Position numbers and translations under genes: made by a program. From NCBI GenBank assembly GCA_030019105.1, contig JASEGY010000140.1, forward strand, positions 2,002-8,165: a stretch of DNA of 6,164 nt, read 5' to 3'. The DNA comes from a bacterium. Lineage in GTDB: Bacteria; UBA9089; JASEGY01. Of the stretch, positions 1-4,136 are shown in pieces. The notes beneath the pieces are model-generated. The model did no database searches. It saw only the letters and a program-made list of their open reading frames with translations, and was not told the DNA's origin. The first letter of the stretch is position 1. Each line of letters starts with the position of its first letter.

Positions 1-49
1 TCGCAATCGTAACATTCTCGCGGACAACGCAAATGTTGCGGGGTAATAG

Positions 50-166
50 TATATTGTATGTACAACAGCACGGCCGGTACTTATCATCATTACGGTCTAT
101 GAACCTAAACTACCAAAGTGGGTAACACCGACCCAAAGGAGCAAGAGAGATGAAATGCAGTATTGA
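50..166 (+). pseudogene. C-terminal remnant of a DUF4258-type protein (probable toxin partner of the YgiT-type gene)
   Basis: The frame ending at the TGA at 164-166 reads 38 residues containing RPVLIIITVYEPKLPKW. This resembles the C-terminal end of the DUF4258 proteins commonly encoded just upstream of YgiT-type zinc-finger genes. Reading upstream in the same frame meets two consecutive stops (TAA 44-46, TAG 47-49) directly before the recognisable part, and the preceding codons are not family-like. The gene therefore looks truncated or frameshifted, not merely cut by the window edge. Its stop lies 17 bp inside the next gene, the overlap expected of an intact toxin-antitoxin pair. A small palindrome, CGCAA-ATG-TTGCG (28-40), lies at the break and may mark an insertion or rearrangement point. 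The family call rests on pattern memory of a short tail, and a sequencing error could mimic the break. Confidence 0.55.
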
Positions 167-374
167 AGGATGCCCTGGCGAATATGAGGATCGGCAGATT
201 GTCCACACGGTACACTATTACGGGCAAGTGAGGGTGATTGATCACGTCCCAGCCGAAGTTTGCTCCGTGTGTGGAGATGTACTTCTAAGGCCGGAAACGG
301 TACGTCAGATTGAATCGCTATTGCGAACAGCAATCCGCCCAGCAAGGATGGTTCCCCTTTATGATTACGCTTAA
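150..374 (+). CDS. YgiT-type zinc-finger protein (MqsA N-terminal-like), putative antitoxin
   Basis: A 74-residue protein with two cysteine pairs, C3-x4-C8 and C38-x2-C41, in the order seen in YgiT/MqsA N-terminal zinc-binding domains. Between them is a strand-rich segment (residues 15-37), and the second pair sits in the family-like context VPAEVCSVCGDVLL. The rest (49-63) looks helical and ends in PARMVPLYDYA. No helix-turn-helix domain follows, so unlike MqsA it probably does not bind an operator through an Xre domain. The start is supported by AAGGAG at 136-141, eight bases upstream of the ATG. Genes of this class usually form a pair with a small upstream DUF4258-type toxin, here represented only by a broken remnant, so this may be an orphan antitoxin. 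The zinc-ribbon class is clear; the antitoxin role is inferred from the family and context. Confidence 0.85.
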   Translation: MKCSIEGCPGEYEDRQIVHTVHYYGQVRVIDHVPAEVCSVCGDVLLRPETVRQIESLLRTAIRPARMVPLYDYA

Positions 375-394
375 GAGCGTATCCCAAAACCAGG

Positions 395-420
395 GCGATA
401 GAAACCAGGTTTCTTCAAGA
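395..420. repeat. AGAAACC-type short repeat, copy 1 (half element)
   Basis: Bases 397-420 are identical over 24 bp to 3470-3493. The core, AGAAACCAGGTTTCT (400-414), is itself a palindrome of 7+7 bp around one base. Here only one arm of the double palindrome seen at 3473-3505 is present. It occupies the gap between the zinc-finger gene and the DUF433 gene, and ends right where the ribosome-binding site of the latter begins. Confidence 0.85.
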
Positions 421-426
421 GAGGAG
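421..426 (+). promoter_or_regulatory. Ribosome-binding site of the DUF433 gene; decides the start codon
   Basis: GAGGAG ends five bases before the ATG at 432 but only two bases before an in-frame GTG at 429. The spacing favours the ATG. The site abuts the end of the AGAAACC-type repeat, so repeat insertion or loss could alter translation of this gene. Confidence 0.6.
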
Positions 427-431
427 TTGTG

Positions 432-662
432 ATGGTCTTCGACCGGATTACCATCAACCCGGCAGTTTGCTTTGGCAAGCCATGTATTCGCGGCCTGCGG
501 TTTCCAGTCTTCCAAATAGTAGATTTAGCCGCAGCGGGCAACACCTTTGATCAGATTTTAGACGATTTTTCCTATCTCGAAGAGGAGGATATCCGACAGG
601 CGCTTCTCTTTGCGGCTACAAAGCTACCGCTGGGTAAAAGGGAACAAGAGGTAAGCGCATGA
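432..662 (+). CDS. DUF433 domain-containing protein, putative antitoxin
   Basis: A 76-residue protein matching the DUF433 pattern across almost its full length. It begins FDRITINPAVCFGKPCIRGLR (residues 3-23), which holds the conserved P-x-V/C-x-G-K-P-C-I-R-G-x-R block. A short helix-turn-helix-like region follows (27-49, with AAGNTFDQILDDF), then the tail EEDIRQALLFAA (51-62). Family members are usually antitoxins encoded just before a DUF5615 (PIN-like, Mut7-C) toxin. No such toxin follows: the stop overlaps the pabB start in an ATGA (659-662). Either the toxin was lost or this copy is a stand-alone DNA-binding protein. A GTG at 429 is an alternative start adding one residue. The family call is firm; function is inferred from the family. 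Confidence 0.88.
   Translation: MVFDRITINPAVCFGKPCIRGLRFPVFQIVDLAAAGNTFDQILDDFSYLEEEDIRQALLFAATKLPLGKREQEVSA
646..651 (+). promoter_or_regulatory. Ribosome-binding site of pabB inside the DUF433 gene
   Basis: AAGAGG lies seven bases before the ATG at 659, within the last codons of the DUF433 gene. Together with the ATGA overlap it supports translational coupling. No other ATG, GTG or TTG occurs in the pabB frame before codon 57, which is already inside the conserved domain, so this start is effectively forced. Confidence 0.55.
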
Positions 663-2200
663 ATTCCTCCGCAATCCACAATCCCGGGTACCCACAAAGT
701 GGGTGCGCAATCAACCCGTCTTTAGATGAATTTCTTGGCCTGGCCGATTCCGGCTGCAACCTTATTCCCCTTTTAACCAGGGTCAAGCTTAAAAGAGAAA
801 TAACCCCGGCCTCGGTTTTTGAAGGGATGGCGGAAGAACCTTATTCTTTCTGGCTGGACAGCGGCAAGGGAAACGAGTCTCTGGCTCGATATTCTTTCCT
901 TGGCACTAATCCCTGGCTCGTATTTAAGAGCAAAGGTGATCGGATAGAAACAAGCCGGCCGGAACATGCGTCACCTTCCATAACAAGGGGTAATCCTGTC
1001 CGGGAATTAGCTCGAATTCTTAATCAAAATAAGGCCCCCCGTCTGTCCGGCTATCCCCTCTTTTGCGGTGGAGCAGTAGGCTACCTGAGTTACGACCTGG
1101 CCCACTTCTTCGAAGAACTCCCCCGCAGGAGTGTCGATGACCTGAACCTTCCGGAAACCTATTTCATCTTCGTTAATGACATCATCGGGTTCGACCATTT
1201 GAAAGAAGAGTTTATTATCCTTTCTAACACCCGGATAGGTGAAAATCCCGTCGAGGATTACCGCCAGGCCAAAGAGAAGATAGCGGATATTAAAGCCGGA
1301 TTAGAGAAGACGGCGGAATTATCGCCTCCATATTCCGGGGTGACCCGGTTAGACAGGTCTTCCTTATCCGCCTCGCTCTCCCTTGAGTCCAATTTTACCA
1401 GGCAAGGATTTGAAGAGATAGTAAAGCAGGCCAAGTCCTACATCAAGGCCGGAGATATCTTTCAGGTTAATCTTTCCCAGAGACTCTCTACCGTTATTAA
1501 TGTTCACCCCTTTACTATCTATAAAACCCTGCGTTCCATTAATCCTGCCCCCTTTGCCTGTTATCTCTCTTTTGGAGACTTGAAGTTAGTCGGTTCATCG
1601 CCGGAAAGGCTGCTGCGGGTAGATGGAAGGACGATTGAGACCAGGCCTATTGCCGGGACAAGACCACGAGGCAAGACCATCCGGCAGGACAGTAAATTAA
1701 GAAAAGAGCTGATCCTGGACGCTAAAGAGCGGGCCGAACACATTATGTTAGTTGATCTGGAACGCAATGACCTTGGCCGGATATGTAAATACGGTTCGGT
1801 TCATGTGGATGAATTGATGGTCACCGAAGAATATTCCCACGTCATTCATATTGTGTCCAATGTGGTGGGAAGATTAAGGGAAAAGGTGGGCCTCTATGAT
1901 ATTCTGCGGGCCACTTTCCCCGGAGGGACAATAACCGGCACCCCCAAGATAAGGGCCATGGAAATAATTGATGAGCTGGAGCCGGTCCAGAGAGGGCCTT
2001 ATACCGGCTCAGCCGGGTATATCAGTTGTACTGGAGACCTTGACCTGAACATCATTATCCGAACCATTGTCGTTAAGGGAAATCAGGCTTATGCCCAGGC
2101 CGGGGCAGGTATTGTGGCAGATTCTGATCCGAATAGAGAATATTACGAAACCCTCCACAAGGCCGAAGCTCTAATCAAGGCCTTGAAAGTAGGGGTTTGA
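659..2200 (+). CDS. pabB: Aminodeoxychorismate synthase component I (PabB), anthranilate synthase component I family
   Basis: A 513-residue cytosolic enzyme that converts chorismate to 4-amino-4-deoxychorismate, using ammonia from the PabA amidotransferase, in the p-aminobenzoate branch of folate synthesis. The N-terminal domain spans about 35-180 (SFWLDSG, ARYSFLG, GGAVGYLSYDL). The chorismate-binding domain spans about 246-507, with IFQVNLSQR (267-275), SSPERLL (313-319), RPIAGTRPRG (329-338), DLERNDLGR (366-374), PGGTITGTPK (421-430), GPYTGSAGY (446-454) and AGAGIVADSDP (481-491). IFQVN, LERND, YTGS and DLDLNIIIRT favour PabB; TrpE usually has IFQVV, LGRND, YAGA and MDTCIAIRT. The lysine of E. 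coli PabB (PIKGT) is alanine here (A332), as in TrpE and some PabB, so TrpE activity is not excluded. The first ~20 residues are not family-like. No pabA, pabC or trp gene is in the window; expression is probably coupled to DUF433. Confidence 0.85.
   Translation: MNSSAIHNPGYPQSGCAINPSLDEFLGLADSGCNLIPLLTRVKLKREITPASVFEGMAEEPYSFWLDSGKGNESLARYSFLGTNPWLVFKSKGDRIETSRPEHASPSITRGNPVRELARILNQNKAPRLSGYPLFCGGAVGYLSYDLAHFFEELPRRSVDDLNLPETYFIFVNDIIGFDHLKEEFIILSNTRIGENPVEDYRQAKEKIADIKAGLEKTAELSPPYSGVTRLDRSSLSASLSLESNFTRQGFEEIVKQAKSYIKAGDIFQVNLSQRLSTVINVHPFTIYKTLRSINPAPFACYLSFGDLKLVGSSPERLLRVDGRTIETRPIAGTRPRGKTIRQDSKLRKELILDAKERAEHIMLVDLERNDLGRICKYGSVHVDELMVTEEYSHVIHIVSNVVGRLREKVGLYDILRATFPGGTITGTPKIRAMEIIDELEPVQRGPYTGSAGYISCTGDLDLNIIIRTIVVKGNQAYAQAGAGIVADSDPNREYYETLHKAEALIKALKVGV
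690..704. repeat. Short perfect palindrome inside the pabB 5' end
   Basis: ACCCAC-AAA-GTGGGT is a 6+6 bp inverted repeat with a three-base loop, located in codons 11-16 of pabB. That is within the extension which does not resemble the PabB family. It may be part of a small repeat inserted at the gene start, or an mRNA hairpin just after the start codon. Confidence 0.5.
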
Positions 2201-2252
2201 TTATACTGCACACCGCCACAAACTGAGTTATTTAAAGCTCTGAAGTGGATTG

Positions 2253-2345
2253 AATATCGAATATCGAATAAAGAATTTCGAATTATGAAGTCTTGTTCCC
2301 CTTTTTCCTTCGACATTCATTATTCCTTGTTCGATATTCGATATT
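2253..2345. repeat. 93-nt palindromic intergenic repeat (ATATCGAA type)
   Basis: The outer arms, AATATCGAATATCGAA (2253-2268) and its exact reverse complement (2330-2345), pair over 16 bp. The next 22 bases on each side pair imperfectly (14 of 22), leaving a loop of about 17 bases with TTGTTCCCCTTTTTC. It lies between the convergent ends of pabB and the thioredoxin-like gene, where a long hairpin could end transcription from both sides. No classical terminator with a stem directly followed by a U-tract is visible. The structure fits a non-coding dispersed palindromic repeat; only one copy is in this window. Confidence 0.8.
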
Positions 2346-2353
2346 TTACACAT

Positions 2354-3019
2354 TTATCCTTCTGACCCTTTAGCCAGAAGGGCATTTATCTCACTTTCGA
2401 AGACGTCTTTTGCCGCAAATCCAATATGACGGTTTGCGATGTTTCCCTGCCGATCAATCAGAAAAGTAGTGGGAATACTTTGAACGCCTCCGTAGGCCAT
2501 AACTATCTCCGGAGTAGCCATCACAAGAGGATAGTTTATCTGGTGCTGCTGAGCAAAGCTCCTGACAACACTTTCTCCCTGCCGATCTAATGAAAGGCCG
2601 ATGATCTCTACTCCTTTACCTTTATATTTAGAATAAAGCTCAACAAAACCGGGTATTTCCATCCGGCAAGGGGGACACCATGTTGCCCAGAAATCTAAAA
2701 TAACGACCTTGCCCACCAGATCAGACAGGGTCAAAACTCCTCCCTCAAGCTTATCTAAGGTGAAATCAGGGGCATTCCCCCACTTAGGTTTCGGTGGAAT
2801 TACTTTTTCCAATGATTTCTTCTCGGGGAGAGAGGCAACCTCGATTATCTCCTCAGGGGGTATCACCTCTAAAGTCTCAGTATCTGAAGAAGTAATTATC
2901 TCCTCTTCCTGCGGTGTTTCCAGTTTAAGCCCTTTATCAAGAGGGGGAGACTCAGTCTGACAACCGGTCAAAATAATTGTTCCTATGATTAATAGCAACC
3001 ATGCCTTCCATTTCTGCAT
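2354..3019 (-). CDS. TlpA/ResA-family thioredoxin-like lipoprotein
   Basis: A 221-residue exported thiol-disulfide oxidoreductase. Residues 1-20 form a lipoprotein signal peptide (MQKWK, hydrophobic core, then LTGC with lipidated C20). An acidic, proline-bearing linker without recognisable domain covers about 21-80. The thioredoxin fold covers about 83-217: APDFTLDKL, VVILDFWATWCPPC with the catalytic CPPC at residues 115-118, GLSLD, and SIPTTFLID with the cis-proline at P183. CPPC with a TlpA-like insert points to a reducing or cytochrome-c-maturation type enzyme anchored in a membrane and facing outward; the actual substrate cannot be read. The start is fixed by AAGGAGGA (complement of 3026-3033), six bases from the ATG. 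It is a single gene, convergent with pabB, and no cytochrome biogenesis partner is in the window. AhpC/TSA-like peroxidase activity is less likely given the WCPPC motif. Confidence 0.93.
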   Translation of the reverse strand: MQKWKAWLLLIIGTIILTGCQTESPPLDKGLKLETPQEEEIITSSDTETLEVIPPEEIIEVASLPEKKSLEKVIPPKPKWGNAPDFTLDKLEGGVLTLSDLVGKVVILDFWATWCPPCRMEIPGFVELYSKYKGKGVEIIGLSLDRQGESVVRSFAQQHQINYPLVMATPEIVMAYGGVQSIPTTFLIDRQGNIANRHIGFAAKDVFESEINALLAKGSEG

Positions 3020-3064
3020 CCCTTGTCCTCCTTCAGGTAATAGAGATATGATGCTATAGCTCTT

Positions 3065-3205
3065 AAGATAAATATTTTGGGGTAAGCGAATTCAAGATAG
3101 GCTATAGGCTATGTAGCTTTTGGAGTTAATCCTTTAGGATTTCATTAGTTATGAAAGGCTAAAGCCTGAACTCCAAAGGATAGCCAACCCCAAAATCTTT
3201 TTCTT
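3065..3205. repeat. Branched palindromic element, copy 1 (MITE-like)
   Basis: The ends pair over 19 bp with two mismatches (3065-3083 with 3187-3205; core TTTTGGGGT / ACCCCAAAA). Inside, TTTGGAGTT (3119-3127) pairs with AACTCCAAA (3169-3177). That stem encloses two small hairpins, AATCC-TTTA-GGATT (3128-3141) and AGGCT-AA-AGCCT (3156-3167). The fold is thus a stem with a junction and two arms. No coding sequence is present. Bases 3117-3200 are identical to 6029-6112 in copy 2. This looks like a non-autonomous mobile palindrome or a REP-like element; no transposase is in the window. Confidence 0.85.
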
Positions 3206-3224
3206 AAACACTATACTACAGCTT

Positions 3225-3353
3225 GGCGGAAATACCTCCCGGGTTTCAGCTAATCAGGTTCAAGGTTCAAGGTTCAAGGTTGGTCGCCTTGCGCTCTTCG
3301 AACCGTGAACCCTGAACCTGGAACCCTGCTGAAACCACCCAGGGACTTCCGCC
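3225..3353. repeat. GGTTCAA-heptamer inverted repeat, copy 1
   Basis: The outer arms 3225-3250 and 3328-3353 are complementary at 20 of 26 positions (GGCGGAA...GTTTCAGC against GCTGAAACC...TTCCGCC). Inside the left arm are three tandem GGTTCAA units plus GGTT (3257-3281). The right side carries degenerate complements of these (AACC-rich, 3301-3326). The central loop includes GGTCGCCTTGCG (3282-3293). A shorter related copy lies at 5905-5943. Together with the neighbouring palindromic element it fills most of the gene-free stretch 3020-3435; I see no gene there. Confidence 0.75.
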
Positions 3354-3435
3354 GAACTGGACTGCGTTGGTCTTATTTTCGCATAATCTCCCTCTTTTGT
3401 CAATAAAAATCAACCGTATTGAATAACCATTTTTG

Positions 3436-3464
3436 TTGACAAACCCTGCTCTTTCTGTTAAACT
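3436..3464 (+). promoter_or_regulatory. Sigma70-type promoter of the PH-like/XPB operon
   Basis: A perfect -35 box TTGACA (3436-3441), a 17-bp spacer and a -10 box TAAACT (3459-3464). Transcription would begin near 3471, about 85 bases before the first gene of the operon. That start coincides with the left edge of the inverted repeat at 3473-3505, so the transcript would begin with a hairpin. No operator is recognised apart from that repeat. Confidence 0.75.
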
Positions 3465-3472
3465 ATGCGGAT

Positions 3473-3505
3473 AGAAACCAGGTTTCTTCAAGAAACCTGG
3501 TTTCT
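3473..3505. repeat. Perfect 16+16 bp inverted repeat (AGAAACC type, copy 2) in the operon leader
   Basis: AGAAACCAGGTTTCTT (3473-3488), one base (C3489), then the exact reverse complement (3490-3505). Each arm is also a palindrome of AGAAACC and GGTTTCT. Bases 3470-3493 repeat 397-420 exactly. No U-tract follows, so it is not a typical intrinsic terminator. Its place immediately after the -10 box suggests a 5'-terminal mRNA hairpin or a protein-binding site, though it may simply be an inserted dispersed repeat. Confidence 0.88.
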
Positions 3506-3554
3506 GAACCCCAAGTTATTGAGAAGATACAGCTAACATAAGGAGGAGAATAAA

Positions 3555-4136
3555 ATGGAGGATTTCTTGTTGGAAGAAGGCGAGGAAATAAAAGAAGCGA
3601 TATCGCATGAAATGATTGAACGCAACCCGGCCTGGTGGCGTAAATGGAAACTTACTTTGACTGACCGAAGACTCCTTTGTCAGCAGAAGTCTGTGACAGA
3701 TTCCTTTATCAAGATATTTAATTTAGAAGAAATAGACTCTGTCACCACTGATAAGGAGATCGATTATTTTCGGCTCGGTGGAGGAACGATTCTTATCCTG
3801 TGGGCCCTCTTGTGGCTCCCTAATTTTACAACTGAAATATTTTCCTTGTTTACAGGGAGGTTTAGTTTATCAAGATTATTTTGGGCCGGATTTTCTGTCT
3901 TGCTGACCACAGTACCCGGGGTGGTGCTAATTATCAATTCTTTTAATAGAAGATTTAGAGTCAAATCTTATGGGCAAACAACCGATATTTATGTTACCGG
4001 GTTAGATGAATGGAGGCTAGAGGATTTTTTAGGAGAGGTAAAAGACTCTTTTTCTGAAGCTAAGGAGGCGGCAAAAAAGAAGGAAGAAGAAACAAAGAAA
4101 TTAGTTAGTGAAGGAGCTGAGGAAGAAGCTCAATGA
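3555..4136 (+). CDS. Membrane protein with a putative split PH/GRAM-like domain; unknown function
   Basis: A 193-residue protein that I do not recognise as a named family. The start (2-11, FLLEEGEEI) and the block KLTLTDRRLLC (32-42) followed by FNLEEIDSV (55-63) resemble the first strands of bacterial PH/GRAM-like domains. Two hydrophobic segments follow (about 75-92 and 107-128), making a membrane hairpin. After it, RRFRVKSYG, DIYVTGLDEWR and a helix LEDFLGEVKDSF (132-166) look like the remaining strands and closing helix. The tail (167-193) is highly charged and probably helical. No signal peptide is seen; the PH-like parts should face the cytoplasm. AAGGAGGAG (3540-3548) supports the start, and the stop overlaps the helicase start by 4 bp (ATGA). 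The tight coupling suggests the protein works with, or tethers, the helicase at the membrane. That is inference from position only. Confidence 0.75.
   Translation: MEDFLLEEGEEIKEAISHEMIERNPAWWRKWKLTLTDRRLLCQQKSVTDSFIKIFNLEEIDSVTTDKEIDYFRLGGGTILILWALLWLPNFTTEIFSLFTGRFSLSRLFWAGFSVLLTTVPGVVLIINSFNRRFRVKSYGQTTDIYVTGLDEWRLEDFLGEVKDSFSEAKEAAKKKEEETKKLVSEGAEEEAQ

Noticed and set aside
97..387. 96-residue open frame on the - strand
   Set aside because: It overlaps the zinc-finger gene and the DUF4258-like tail, both of which have recognisable family motifs; it has none.
659..2200. trpE (anthranilate synthase component I)
   Set aside because: Several diagnostic motifs (IFQVN, LERND, YTGS, DLDLNI) match PabB better, and no trp operon genes adjoin; kept only as an alternative.
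2709..2960. 83-residue open frame on the + strand opposite the thioredoxin-like gene
   Set aside because: It lies wholly antisense to a well-supported gene, its composition is serine/glycine-rich without family features, and no ribosome-binding site was seen.
3034..3085. Promoter for the thioredoxin-like gene on the - strand
   Set aside because: AT-rich hexamers such as TATAGC are present, but no acceptable -35 box at 16-18 bp was found, so I do not call one.
3267..3491. 74-residue open frame on the - strand in the repeat-rich gap
   Set aside because: It is made of the GGTTCAA repeat, the promoter region and part of the AGAAACC palindrome; no family features.
3473..3505. Intrinsic terminator
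   Set aside because: The stem is perfect but no run of T follows on either strand, and it lies between a good promoter and its gene.
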